Positions 44,952 to 55,417 of a stretch of 64,000 nucleotides of DNA are shown here, one piece after another (position 1 is the stretch's first letter; each line of letters starts with the position of its first letter). A program made the position numbers and the translations under genes. This stretch comes from Tridacna crocea (Eukaryota; Mollusca; Bivalvia; Cardiida; Cardiidae), in contig OX031060.1 of the NCBI GenBank assembly GCA_943736015.1, positions 9,313,501 through 9,377,500 of the forward strand. The letters are read 5' to 3'. The notes beneath the pieces are model-generated. The model was not told where the DNA came from and searched no databases. It saw only the letters and a program-made list of their open reading frames with translations.

Positions 44952-44977
44952 ATTCCCTGCCTTTGTTTCCTAGTTAA

Positions 44978-46195
44978 GAGTGTAACGCCTTGTCAGCAGT
45001 ATTTTAACCATTTCTTGGTGACAATTCAAAGATCCCCCCCTTTTTTTTGTTTACAACTACTACCCGAAAAAAGTTCTATGCCAACATTTGTCCACAGTAA
45101 TTTGACATTCTCTTGCCAAAATAAATGATCAAATATAAAAAAAAAAATCCCCTAGTGTTCATACTACACAGGTGAGATTTTTTTTATCATATCTTATCAT
45201 TTACTTTCGGTTATATAGAATGTCAAATTCCTGTGATTTGTCATATACGTCGTTAAGGCATAAGAAGAAGGTACGGTTACATCAGAGACATTGTATGTCT
45301 CTGGTTACATTCATTACACCGCTGATCTTTAGAACATTTTGTCTGATCTTGTGGGCCTACATTGTGTTGTTATGCATGAAAAAAAAAATGGGCTTAACTG
45401 AATTGCATAATTATCTAGCAGTCGATAAAAGCCCGATTTTATAATTTGGCGCTAAATAAGTTCACAAGATGAAGCAATCCAGCAAGATGTACTTTTTAGC
45501 ATAAATCTGAGTTACCTCCCTTATATCAAAAAATCGACCCAGTTTGGCGACCTAATTACAGAAAGTTGTTTAACTCATTAAATCGTTACCTGACTGGAAG
45601 TTGTATTTTTCGTTGTTGCAAATTGATTTTTTTTCCCAACCAGAGTGGGCTGGAAGAGCGAGAAACCAAACTTCATCGGCAGATGGGGGCCACTTTGTTA
45701 TTTCGAAATGATTATCGTGAGTTAAAAGTTTCTCACCTGTCCCACCGGTCAATGGACGTAAAGTGTTGTTTATGTTTGCGATTGAAGTAAGCGTTTCGTT
45801 GATTAAGAGGAAGAGGGGCACATGTTCAGTGTAAATAAAGACAGATTATGTGGGTGTTAAAATTTTCGAATGGTAGATAGCGTGAACTTGACCTGAAAAC
45901 TAGCAGCTGATAAGGGTTTTGGCGCAAAATTGAAATATAAAGAACAAGGGAATGGTCACAATAATGCCGTTTGAACTTGGACAGTAATTTTTTAGCGGAT
46001 GGTTATTTTACCCTTCGTGCAGTTGTATAACAGTAACGTTTATATATGTATGGAACAAACACAGGTAAGTAAAATTATCTCAAAATCTGATAGTAAGCTT
46101 TGTTCTGTTTTTTTTTTTATGTTCAACAGAAATGTAGAAGGACCAAATTCACAGTATTTGCAGACGATACATGTGGTTCAACTGATTGCTTTTGC
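44978..46195. other. AT-rich DNA, no gene recognised
   Basis: The longest frames are 90 codons (45,172-45,444) and 83 codons (45,570-45,821). Neither shows a domain, signal peptide or codon pattern that I can recognise. Confidence 0.4.
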
Positions 46196-47162
46196 CCTGT
46201 GACAGGATAGAAAGGAGAAAATGTTGGTTACCAGCATTTTCTCCTATTCCAACAATGTTTTCAAAAGCCCTCTGTCAGAGTTGTTAGGGTTGTATGGACT
46301 ATGGTAAAGGGTCAGTTAACTCTTTACCAAACAACAAAATTTTAGACTGGTCCAAAGTCAAAGCATTTGCAGACGACAATTCGAATGTAGTTCAAATTGT
46401 GAATTCTGTCTTAGATAGGCTAGAAAACATTGTGGAAAATGGAGAGAATGCTAGTTACCAGCATTTTCTCCTTCACCCACAATGTTTTCAAAAGGCTTCT
46501 TTCAAGGGGCATTTAAAGTGGGGATTGTGTGGTAACCACAGTGCATAATTTTATGATCTTCTCCAAATTGAATGTATTTGCAGACAACAATTACACAGTG
46601 GCTCAAATGAAGTAGTTTTTCTTTGAAATTGCAGAAAACTTTATGGGTAAAGGAGAAAACACTAATTACCAGCATTTTCTCCTGTCACAATCTTTTCGAA
46701 TGGCTTCTTCCTCAGGGTCATTAAAAGTCATTGTGGGGTAAAGGGTTCTAAATTAAAAACATTAGCAGAAGACAAAATTAAAGTGGCCAGAAAATTGAAA
46801 TTTGTTTTGGGAAGGGTAGAAAATGTGGGGAAAAAGCTTCTCTCACAGAGTTGTGACAACCAGGGATTGTTTGGCAAAGAGTTAACCCATTACCAAACGA
46901 CAATATTTTAGACTGGTTCAAACTGAAAGCATTTGCAGACGACAAAATAAAAGTGACTGAAAATTTGAAATTTGTCTTGTGAAGGGTAGAAAACATTGTG
47001 GGAAAAGGAGAAAATGCTGGTAACCAGCATTTTCTCCTTTTCCCACAATGTTTTCTAAAGGCTTCTTTCTCAGGGGCGTTAAAATTAGGGATTGTGTGGT
47101 AATGGGTTAATGGACATTTTAGTCTAGAAATATTAAAACAGGGAATTGTTTGGAATGGGTTA
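46196..47162 (+). mobile_element. Head-to-tail cluster of TTAA MITEs
   Basis: About six copies in the same orientation. Best preserved are 46,316-46,536 (TTAACTCTTTACCAAACAAC) and 46,882-47,110 (229 bp, TTAA to TTAA, near consensus). Others at about 46,200-46,311, 46,537-46,745, 46,746-46,880 and 47,111-47,162 are truncated or diverged. Adjacent copies share or nearly share a terminus, consistent with repeated insertion at the TTAA of an earlier copy. Confidence 0.8.
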
Positions 47163-47441
47163 ATCACATTTGAAGCTAACAACTTTTGATGAGAAGAATT
47201 TTAATGCTTCTTATGAAAGTCCTGTTTTAATACCACTGTAATCATTGCTATAAAAGAAAATATTTGCTTTCGGCAATTTCTCAGATTCCTACAGAGCTGA
47301 CTATTCTTAGGGTAAGGTTTTGTTTTTGAAGTTGTTAACGTGTGCACAGTGAATAGTTTGTATGGTATTTACTGTTTTCAACATTATTTCAATTATGTCA
47401 CAGCAGCCAGTGTACCTATCCATACTTTACTGTAGATTTCT

Positions 47442-47645
47442 TTAACTCTTTATTGAACGACAAAATTTCAGACAAGTCCCAATTGAAAACACTTGCAGAT
47501 AACAAAATAATATGAAAAAAACTGAAATTTGTTTTCAGTAGGATAGATAACATTGTGACGAGCAATTTCACCGTTTGCCACAATGTTTTCCAAAGGCTCC
47601 TACAAGCAATGCGCAGAAATAAGTATCTATGGAGTAAAGGGTTAA
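47442..47645 (+). mobile_element. TTAA MITE, shortened hairpin
   Basis: TTAACTCTTTATTGAACGAC to GGAGTAAAGGGTTAA, 204 bp. The palindrome has collapsed to CATTGTGACGAGCAATTTCA, and the right end is the unusual AAGCAATGCGCAGAAATAAG type shared with 40,365-40,424. Confidence 0.75.
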
Positions 47646-47669
47646 AATGCTAATAACTGTATGTCTTCA

Positions 47670-48124
47670 GCCTTTTATCACACAGCAGCTAGCCCAAAGT
47701 TTTAATTACTATAAGCAAAAGGGCCTTTTGACAGCATAGTGGGAAAAGGAGAATATGCTGGTTACCAGCATTTTCTCCTTTCCCACAATGTTTTCTGCTC
47801 TTCAAAAGTGAATTTTCAGTCCTGAGTCAATTATCAATTTGTCTTCAAAAAATACTTTCAGTTTGGACAAGTATAAAATTTTGACGTATGTGAACTCTGT
47901 ACCATACGACAAATTGAAAATTTTAGGCTGGTCCAAATTGAAAGCAATTGCAGACGAAAAAATTAACATGACTTAAAAATTGAAATTTGTTCTGGGAGGG
48001 TAAATAACATTGTGGGAAAAGGAGAAAATGCTGATTACCAGCATTTTCCCCTTTTTCCATGATGTTTTCAAAAGGCTTCTTTTTCAGGGTCGTGAAATCC
48101 ATGGATTGTTTTGGAAAAGGTTAA
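47670..48124. mobile_element. Two TTAA MITEs in opposite orientation
   Basis: A minus copy (about 47,670-47,895, ACCATACGAC at its right end) is followed by a plus copy (about 47,890-48,124, ending TTGTTTTGGAAAAGGTTAA). They nearly share the junction near GTGAACTCTGTACC. Both hairpins are well preserved. Confidence 0.75.
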
Positions 48125-48465
48125 AGAGTCAAGTCTGTTTTGCAATACAGGTGAAAAAGGAAAGAAAGTCGGAAAAGGAAGTATCAAGTATTTAAATGTG
48201 AAAGTGTTACAATATCTCTCATGGCAATCTCACCATTGATATGACAAATGCCTTGAACCCCTATCCTGCTGCATAACTAAAATAAAAATTTTCATTTTGA
48301 TAGTAAATATCCCAATATCTTTATTTCAAAGTTATTTTTTGGGGGAAATGATATTCTTACAAACATAAAGTTTCCAACAAATGCATAGCTGCAGAAATAC
48401 AAACCGCCTCTGACTGGATTTGAACCAATGACGGGCAAATACATGTATCTTCATTTTTTCGAGGT

Positions 48466-48696
48466 TTAAAAGACCAGTACCACACAATCCCTACTTATGA
48501 TGCCCAAGAGAAAGAAGTCTATAGAAAACATTGTAGGAAAAGGAGAAAATGCTTGTAACTAGCATTTTCTCCTTTTCCCACAATGCTTTCTGCCCTTCAC
48601 AAAACAAATTTAAATTTTCAGTCACTTTGATTTCGTCGTCTGCTAATGCTTTCGATTTGGACAAGCCTAAAATATTGTCATTTGGTAATGAGTTAA
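48466..48696 (-). mobile_element. TTAA palindromic MITE in SINE
   Basis: The left border is blurred (TTAAAAGACCAGTACCACAC), apparently mixing SINE and MITE sequence; hairpin and right end (TTTGGTAATGAGTTAA) are clear. Confidence 0.75.
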
Positions 48697-48918
48697 CTCT
48701 TTCCCACACAATCCCAACTTTTAACGACCTTGTGAAAGAAGCCTATTAAAGATATCGCAGGAAAAGGAGAAATGCTGGTAACCAGCATTTCCCCCTTTTC
48801 CCACAATGTTTTCTACTATACTCTAAACAAATTTCAGTGTTTGAGTTACGTTTATATTGTTGTCTGCAAGTGCTTTCAGTTTGGACCAGTCTAAAATTTT
48901 GTTGTTTGGTAGAGTTAA
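48693..48918 (-). mobile_element. TTAA palindromic MITE sharing a TTAA with its neighbour
   Basis: Begins with the TTAA that ends the previous copy (TTAACTCTTTCCCACACAAT) and ends GTTTGGTAGAGTTAA next to the SINE head. One TTAA between two elements shows insertion into the earlier element's flank. Confidence 0.8.
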
Positions 48919-49042
48919 AGGACCAATACCATAACCACTGAGCTAAGGAGACATCTCTCCAAGGCAGTTGTTAGGTATTGTATTTCAATCAGGACGAAGA
49001 AATGCATGAAGGAGTGATCTCCAGTAACAACATCTCCTTATC

Positions 49043-49150
49043 AGACATCGTAGATCAAAGATCAAACTGCATGTTCTGTGCAGTCTGATCTTGATATACA
49101 CTCTCTGCAAAAGGTCAAAAAAGTCGTGCTTAGCAGCCTAAGTGTTAAGG
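49043..49150. repeat. GATCAGACTGCA-family hairpin
   Basis: GTAGATCAAAGATCAAACTG pairs with GTGCAGTCTGATCTTGATAT, followed by CTGCAAAAGGTCAAAAAAGT as in 43,222-43,325. Confidence 0.6.
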
Positions 49151-49433
49151 GAGACATTATTGTTGATCTTTATTTATTATTTTTCAAAAACCCTTACGTT
49201 TCACTGATTTCAAAAATATGATAGACTATGACTGAACAAGTGAATTCTTCTTTTCTTTCAATGTTTTTCATGTATAAATTTAGGAAGCTATTTTACTTTA
49301 TTCACAATGTTTTACCTTTTTACCTTCTCACTTTTTGCGGCATAAATCATTGCTCCTTTCAGAATAAGCCTGCATCAAAATAGGTCAATAATGTTACAAA
49401 ATGTACCAGCAGGGTTCAAAGAATCCACTTGTC

Positions 49434-49549
49434 CGCTCGTCCTTACTGGTAAAAATTTGGTGAGGGCAAGTAGATTATCCTTCTATGTCTTTGTCTTCTT
49501 TGTCAAAGAAGGATAATCCACTTGCCCTCACCGGATGCAGGACGAGTGC
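49434..49549. repeat. Foldback repeat with 25-bp inner arms
   Basis: GGTGAGGGCAAGTAGATTAT (49,459 on) pairs with ATAATCCACTTGCCCTCACC (to 49,532), one mismatch in 25 pairs. Outer blocks CGCTCGTCC and GGACGAGTG also pair. About 24 bp separate the inner arms. Confidence 0.65.
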
Positions 49550-49579
49550 AAAATGGTATTTTTGTCGGTTAGTAGGGAG

Positions 49580-49807
49580 TTAACTTTACCAAACTACAAA
49601 ATTCTAGACTTGTCCAAATTGAAAACTTTTGCACACAACAAAATAAATGGAACTCAAAAAATGAAATTTGTTTTTTGGGAGGGTAGAAAAGGTTGTGGGA
49701 AAAGGAGAAAATACTAGTGACCAGCATTTTCTCCTGTTCCCACAATGTCTTTAGAAAGCTTCTCTCTCATGGTCATGAAAACCACACATTGTTTGGGAAA
49801 GGGTTAA
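49580..49807 (+). mobile_element. TTAA palindromic MITE, full copy
   Basis: 228 bp, TTAACTTTACCAAACTACAA to TTGTTTGGGAAAGGGTTAA; hairpin with a few mismatches (AAATACTAGTGACCAGC). Confidence 0.8.
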
Positions 49808-50690
49808 TAACCCTGAAACATATTTCAAAAGAAAACTTTAAGTACAGAGAAAACTGAGCTTCACTTGATCTTATCTGTATATATTATATTTATCATGAAA
49901 ACATCAGATTAGAAAATTTCTGTCCAACCACCCAATATGACGTCGATTCTTTCATACTGTCTATTACTGCAGAGCCAAGTCGGACAATCGGTAGCATAGA
50001 GCTGATCATTTTTTTCAAAAAGCGGTTAAACAGAGAACTGAAATGTAGCTTGATTATGTAGATTGATGTCAATTGTCTTTCAAAGGGTATAAAAGATAGT
50101 GGGAAAAGGAAAAAAGTCTAAAGTTACTAAAGCAATTTCCATTTCAAAAGCCATACATTGTAATTCCTAATGTATCAATTTACAAAACAAGTTTTCTGCA
50201 AACCTTTTCCACAATATTCTTTTTTTTAACGCTTTACCAAAAGAAATATATGAAGACATGTCTAAATTCAAAGCATGTATGTCATTGTGGAAATTGCTCA
50301 AAAGAGAAAACAATAACTTTGAAAGTGATGAAAATTGGATGTATTATCACCATTGTGCAAAAACATTCTTACACAACTTTTGATCAGAAAGCTGAAGTTG
50401 TCGAATAGTCCATATATCTTAGATTTGTTTGTTTGATGTTGAATTAAGAGTTTTCCTCATCACACAAGCCATAACACTTGTGCAAATGCACCTATCCATT
50501 CATCTGTGGAGGTTCTTTTACAAGTACCAGCTTCAACACTTTGTCCTAGCCACAGTGGCTCCTTTTCCACATTTAGTTTCTACAATGGTCAGATGTCCGA
50601 GATAAATCAGACTTGTAACGACAAATGTCATCAGCTATTGTCAAATTCGATAATTACAAACTGAGCTACAGGGCTTATCCTTTGTGTTCA
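49808..50690. other. AT-rich DNA, no gene recognised
   Basis: No frame over 60 codons with recognisable content. Possible traces of a MITE (GTGGGAAAAGGAAAAAAGTC near 50,100) only. Confidence 0.4.
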
Positions 50691-51085
50691 CAGAAATTTT
50701 TGTTTTCAGAAAATGCCTTTGTAAGCCCAAAGAAAGAGTGTCATAGAAAATGTCTTAGTATATCCAAAAGTTGGTCTAACGGAGAAGCGTTTCACGCAAA
50801 ATATCTTGGTTTAATACCTAAAGTTTGGGTTTACAGGAAAGTGTTACGGAGAAAATGTCTTTTTATACCCAAAGTATGGGCTTACATTTACAGGGAAAGT
50901 GTTTCACAGAAAATTTTTGTGGTATACCAAAAGTTTGCTCTTATAGGAAGGTGTTTCAAAGAAAATGTCATGGCACATCCAAAGGTTTGGGCTTACAGAA
51001 AAGTGTTTCACTGAAAATGTCTTGGTATACCCCAAAAAGTGGCTTATAGAAAAGTGTTTCAGAAAAAATGTCTTGAAATACATTG
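50690..51085 (+). repeat. ~52-bp minisatellite, about seven diverged units
   Basis: Unit core AAAGTGTTTCACAGAAAATG plus GGTATACCCAAAGTTTGGGC plus TTACAGG. Unit anchors (GTGTTTCA-like) fall at about 50,738, 50,787, 50,841, 50,899, 50,951, 51,003 and 51,054, giving spacings of 49-58 bp. A 129-codon frame (50,625-51,014) reads through with a KVWAYRKVF motif. Because 52 is not a multiple of 3, the repeats appear in changing frames, so coding is unlikely. Confidence 0.75.
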
Positions 51086-51329
51086 AGTATGAGGTTGCAG
51101 ACTAATGATCCTACAGTTGTGATGGAACACGTCTCCTGTGTAACACAGATCTTTTTTCAGCTGTTTCTGATGGTTTTTGATGATGCCTGTCTTGTGATTG
51201 TTGACCCATGAAATATCATATCACCGCAGGAAAACACAATACATTATCATTATTGCTTTGTTCTGGGGTTGTTTCATTTGATAAAAGTACCATTGTCTGA
51301 ACACTGACAGTTAAAACATACATGTACTA

Positions 51330-51490
51330 GGGGATCCTTTGTTGCTCAATGGTGAGGATGAAGAATTAGCAATCAGGAGGTTCTGGGTTCCATGGTTACT
51401 GTGGGCAATGGGTTTTGTACCTGGGAAAAACACATCAGAGCCCCTGACCTTGTCCTGATGAAACCCTGGACACAAGTTTGGGTAAGAAAA
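51330..51490 (+). repeat. Possible tRNA-derived SINE head
   Basis: GGGGATCCTTTGTTGCTCAATGG resembles a tRNA 5' half with an A-box-like TTGCTCAATGGTGAGGA. GGAGGTTCTGGGTTCCATGG resembles a B box about 35 bp later. The downstream GACCTTGTCCTGATGAAACC has the look of a SINE body. Only one copy in the window, so this is tentative. Confidence 0.35.
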
Positions 51491-51527
51491 AGAGAGCTGT
51501 TGTTATAATATGGTTAAATTATTGGTT

Positions 51528-51972
51528 TTACTTTTACCAAATGACAAAACTTTAGACTGGCTCATATTTAACTCATTATCAAATGACAAAATTTTAGGCT
51601 TGTCCAAATCGAAAGCATTTGCAGACGACAAAATAAAAGTGACTGAAAATTTTAAATTTGTTTTGTGAAGGGTAGAAAACATTGTGGGAAAAGGAGAAAA
51701 TGCTGGTTACCAGCATTTTCTACTTTTTCCACAATGTTTTCTAAAGGCTTCTTTCTCAGGGGTGTCACAAGTAGGGATTGTGTGGCAATGAGTTAAAGCA
51801 TCTGGAGATGGACTTATGAAACATTGCACCTATTATGAACTTGGTCTTTGAAAGGGTTGAAAACATTATGGGAAAAGGAGAAAATGCTGATAAGCAGCAT
51901 TTTTTCCTTTTCAGGCAATGTTCTTATCAGGCCTTTTCCTTGAGGTCATTAAAGCACTGAATTGTGTGGTTT
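51528..51972 (+). mobile_element. TTAA MITE split by a second copy
   Basis: The outer element starts ACTTTTACCAAATGACAAAA, is interrupted after GGCTCATAT, and resumes at 51,797 with GCATCTGGAGATGGACTTAT, its own hairpin (CATTATGGGAAAAGGAG) and the end GAATTGTGTGGTTTGAG. The insert (51,568-51,796) is bounded by TTAA on both sides. Confidence 0.8.
51568..51796 (+). mobile_element. TTAA palindromic MITE nested in an older copy
   Basis: 229 bp, TTAACTCATTATCAAATGAC to GTGGCAATGAGTTAA. The duplicated TTAA at both sides lies within the outer element, giving direct evidence for the target site. Confidence 0.85.
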
Positions 51973-52004
51973 GAGCAGACTCAAAATATTAGACAACAGA
52001 TTAA

Positions 52005-52055
52005 AATGAGACTGCGTGTAGTCTACAGTCTGATCTAAATCTACTCTGTCCTTCG
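52005..52055. repeat. GATCAGACTGCA-family relic
   Basis: AAATGAGACTGCGTGTAGTC followed by ACAGTCTGATCTAAATCTAC; weak inverted pairing. Confidence 0.4.
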
Positions 52056-52073
52056 TTAACCTAATGCCTTGCC

Positions 52074-52355
52074 TTAACTATTTATCAAAAGATAAAATTT
52101 TAGCCATTTCTAAATTGAAAACATTCGCAGAAAACATTAACTCTTTACCACTCAATCCCGAGTTTTACATACCCTGTAACAGAAGGCTTTTGAAAACATC
52201 GTGGGAAAAGGAGCACAACCAGCATTTTCTCCTTTTCCCACTATGTTTTCTACTCTGCTGGAAACAAATTTCACTTTTGAGTTACATTTACTTTGTTGCC
52301 TGCAAGTGCTTTTAATTTGGACCTGTCTAAATTTTGTCGTTTAGTAAAGAGTTAA
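52074..52355. mobile_element. TTAA MITE stub with an inserted copy
   Basis: A plus-oriented stub (52,074-52,136, AACTATTTATCAAAAGATAA) is followed at its TTAA by a minus copy, 52,137-52,355 (TTAACTCTTTACCACTCAAT to TTTAGTAAAGAGTTAA). The latter's hairpin left arm is shortened (GGAGCACAACCAGC). The remainder of the outer copy is not clearly visible downstream. Confidence 0.7.
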
Positions 52356-52374
52356 AGCTAAGGATTATTTAGTG

Positions 52375-52665
52375 CCTGAGCCGTGGTACATGTAGAACAG
52401 TTGATAGCATAGAGGACTCAAGAACAGGGGATCCATGGTTTGATCTCTAGCTCGGGCAATTTCTTTACAAGTACTGACAACTGTTACAGTAACTTTGACA
52501 TGATTCATTCCTCTCTCAGTCCCAATTGTCGTTTTGACGATGGCTATGTGGGCTACGTGTGAAACAAGCCAGTGGCCTGAAATGAATATTGGATTGAGTA
52601 CCGGTAAAAGAAATTCAAGGAAAGCTTGGATTGGTGCACTGGCCTCTGTGATATACCTGTACCTG
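52375..52665 (+). repeat. Possible tRNA-derived SINE
   Basis: TAGAACAGTTGATAGCATAG resembles an A-box region and GGATCCATGGTTTGATCTCT a B box about 40 bp downstream. A ~200-bp body with CCTCTCTCAGTCCC and GGCTACGTGTG follows. Single copy in this window; ends not defined. Confidence 0.45.
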
Positions 52666-52730
52666 AACTAATGTTGAAAAAGTTGTTAAAAACCATGTAC
52701 AGTCAATCAATCAATGATCATTTGTTAAAA

Positions 52731-53147
52731 AGTTTACCCTTTGCCACACAATGACGAATTTTGACGAACCTCAGGTAACAAGCATTTTCTCCTTTATCCA
52801 CAATGTTTTCTACCTTTCCCATAGCAAATATTAACTTTGCAGACACATTTATTTTGTTTTCTGTAGGTGCTTTCGATTTGGACTGGTCAGTCTCTTCATT
52901 TGTCGTCTGGTAAAGAGTTCACCCATTACCACACAATCCCTACTTTTGACGCCCCTGAGAAAGAAGCCTTTTGAAAACACTGTAGGAAAAGGAGAAAATG
53001 CTGGTAACCAGCATTTTCTCCTTTTCCCACAGTGTTTTCTACCCTTCTCAGAAGAAATTTCAATTTTTCAATCACCTTTATTTTGTCGTCTGCAAATGCT
53101 TTCAATTTGAACCAGTCTAAAATTTTGTTGTGTGTTAAAGAGTTCAG
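52731..53147 (-). mobile_element. Two adjoining TTAA MITEs
   Basis: The first (52,731-52,920) has lost the left hairpin arm. The second (52,916-53,147, CACCCATTACCACACAATCC to GTGTGTTAAAGAGTTCA) is nearly full with a perfect hairpin of the CACTG/CAGTG type; its TTAA ends have become TTCA. Confidence 0.8.
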
Positions 53148-53395
53148 AATATGAAGCATTACAAAAACTGCCTTGTACTTGTCAAGTTTTAATATCCTCT
53201 GATTTGTTTTCTCAGGGAGAATAAGGCCTTTTGTTGTAATTAATTAAGGAAACCATTGGAATAGGGTCAACGAAAAGTCATGTAAATATATCTGTACTAT
53301 AATAAACTTAATTTGTTTTACTCCCTAAAAGTTTTCCCTTATAATTTTCCCTGGGGGTTATATTAAACAAAGAATTTGTACACGTGAAAAGTGAC

Positions 53396-53625
53396 TTAAC
53401 TCATTACCAAATGACAAAGTTTTAGGTCTGTCCAAATCGAAAGCATATGCAGACGATAACATAAAAGTGACTGAAAGATTGAAATTTTGGTTTGGGAAGG
53501 GTAGAAAAGATTGTGGGAAAAGGAGAAAATGCTGGTTACCAGCATTTTCTCCTTTTCCCACAATCTTTTCTAATGGCTTCTTTCTCAGGGTCATAAAAAG
53601 TAGGGATTGTGTGTTAATGGGTTAA
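53396..53625 (+). mobile_element. TTAA palindromic MITE with private paired change in the hairpin
   Basis: 230 bp, TTAACTCATTACCAAATGAC to GTGTTAATGGGTTAA. Both arms carry the same deviation from consensus: GAAAAGATTGTGGG on the left and CCCACAATCTTTTC on the right, where other copies have ACATTG and CAATGT. Confidence 0.85.
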
Positions 53626-53686
53626 TTTTAATGCCATGTTAAGCTAACTTTTTCTTGATGAGGGCATTGTCACGGTTTTCTTTTTA

Positions 53687-54106
53687 CCTCACAATCCTGA
53701 AAATTTAAGGACCCTGAAAGAGTCAGTTTTTGTAAATATTGTTGGAAATTGAGGGATTGCTGGTAACCAGCATTTTCTCCTTTCTCTACAATGTTTTTTT
53801 TACCCCATCATAGACAGAAATCATCAATTAGCTCTTTACCATACAACAGAATTTAAGCACTGTCCAAAGTGAAAGCATTAATGCAGACAACAATTTCCAT
53901 GTGGCTCTAATAGTGCAATCTTGCTTTGATAGGGTACTAAACATTGTGGGAAAAGGAGAAAATGCTGTTTTCAAAAGGTTTTTCTACAGGGTTGTACCTG
54001 GGATTGTTTGGCAAAGGGTTAATACACGAAAAATTGTTGCCTGCAAATGGTTTCAATTTGGTCCAGACCAAAAATTTGTTGTTTCAAATGTTGGTAAAGA
54101 GTTAAA
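53687..54106. mobile_element. Cluster of partial TTAA MITEs
   Basis: A decayed minus copy (CACAATCCTGAAAATTTAAG), then a plus copy (about 53,830-54,021, ending TTGTTTGGCAAAGGGTTAA) whose hairpin has lost its right arm, then a minus right-end fragment (GTTGCCTGCAAATGGTTTCA to TTGGTAAAGAGTTAA). Confidence 0.65.
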
Positions 54107-54192
54107 TATTCAATACATGTAGCTATATTTTACAAAGATTCTTTCAAAGTTTTCTGCTACAATTTATTTTAAGATGTAGGTAATGATATAAT

Positions 54193-54360
54193 CCTTTACC
54201 ACAAAATCCTGAGTCTTAGTAACCTTGAGAAGGAAGGCTCTTGAAATCATTCAAGGAAAAGGAGAAAATGCTGGAAAACTGCATCTTCCTCATTTTCAAA
54301 ATGCTATGTCCTCTTTCAGCAAGACAACTTTCATCATTTCAGCCTTGTTGTTTGCTATGA
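54193..54360 (-). mobile_element. Truncated TTAA MITE
   Basis: CCTTTACCACAAAATCCTGA, then a weakened hairpin (CATTCAAGGAAAAGGAG ... CATCTTCCTCATTTTC). Confidence 0.55.
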
Positions 54361-54477
54361 TGTAAAAAAAAAGTATATTGATGAGTCCTAAGTTTTGAGT
54401 CCATGTGGATTGTACAGCACTTGTAAACAGGGTTTTGCTGGTACAAGTCCCCAGCTCTGCCAATTTCTGAATATGGA

Positions 54478-54682
54478 TTAACCCATTATCGCACAATCCT
54501 TACTTCTGATGACCCTGAGAAAGAAGCCTTCAGAAAACATTATGGGGAAAGGAGAAAATGCTGGTAACCAGCATTTTCTCCTTTTTCCCACAATGTTTTC
54601 TACTTTTCCAACACAAATTTCAAATTTTCAGTCACTTTTATTTTGTTGCCTGCAAATGCTTTCAATTTGGACAAAGGGTTAA
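54478..54682 (-). mobile_element. TTAA palindromic MITE, shortened right end
   Basis: TTAACCCATTATCGCACAAT to TTTGGACAAAGGGTTAA, 205 bp; about 25 bp before the right terminus are deleted. Confidence 0.8.
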
Positions 54683-55094
54683 ACAACATAAACAAGCTTG
54701 AAATTATTCACATCATTCTGCCTATCTGCCTGTGACAACTTCAATTGGAATTGAAAAACCACATCAAAAAATGAACATACAATCTGTTTGCCAACCGAAA
54801 TATAGTTAGATTAAGATTTCAATAGAAAATTGAGATTTGAGTTTTCTTTTGCATGAGGAACCTGACAATTCTCAGAGTGGTAAACTGGCGTATTTCCGGG
54901 TGATGAATGTACCAATCTGCTGCATATCTATCCACTTTATGCTTGCTGGAAACCGCTCCACAATTCAGCTTTTCTTGACTTTCAGCCCTTTGATTATGTT
55001 GTCACTCATTGAGTACCTTTTCTAGAGTGTCAGCAGCAGATGCCTGGAGAAGACATTCTTCTACATGTAGATGGAGAAATTTTGTTAGCTTATT

Positions 55095-55393
55095 GTTAAA
55101 TTAGCCCATTACCAAACAACAAAAATTTGGGGCATGTCCATTTTGAAAACAATTGCAGATGACAACTTAACCCTTTCCCAAACAAGCTCTGGTTTTTACG
55201 TGTCTGCAGTCAAAATCATTTGAAAACACTAAGGGAAAAGGAGAAATTCCTCATAACGAGCAATTTCTCCTTTTCCTACAGTGTTTCTACCCTTTTTGAG
55301 AACTTTCTACCATTTTCTCAAAATCTAAAATTGTTGTCTGCAAACTCTTTCAGTTTGGGAGAGTCCAAAGTTTGTCGTTTGGGAAAGGGTTAA
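55095..55393. mobile_element. TTAA MITE stub plus inserted subfamily B copy
   Basis: A plus-oriented stub (55,095-55,166, GCCCATTACCAAACAACAAA) is cut at GACAAC-TTAA by a subfamily B copy (55,167-55,393). That copy runs from TTAACCCTTTCCCAAACAAG to TTTGGGAAAGGGTTAA, with centre AATTCCTCATAACGAGCAAT and CACTAAGGG/CCTACAGTG outer pairs. Confidence 0.8.
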
Positions 55394-55417
55394 GGTGGCT
55401 GATAGGACTGAAGAAGT

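Larger units (their letters stand above)
48280..48990 (-). repeat. tRNA-derived SINE split by two TTAA MITEs
   Basis: On the minus strand the head at about 48,919-48,960 reads TTAGCTCAGTGGTTATGG (A box) and GTATTGGTCC. The B-box-like GTTCAAATCC is the complement of GGATTTGAACC near 48,418. The tail runs to about 48,280 (AAAATGAAAATTTTTATTTT). A TTTAA in the head holds the MITEs. The arrangement matches 10,440-10,895. Confidence 0.65.

Noticed and set aside
45172-45444. 90-codon frame as a small membrane protein
   Set aside because: Hydrophobic residues come from AT-rich codons; no signal peptide, conserved motif or neighbouring gene supports it.
48919-48960. A functional tRNA gene
   Set aside because: A- and B-box-like sequences are separated by a long non-tRNA stretch and MITEs, and the acceptor stem is not present. 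It is a SINE head.
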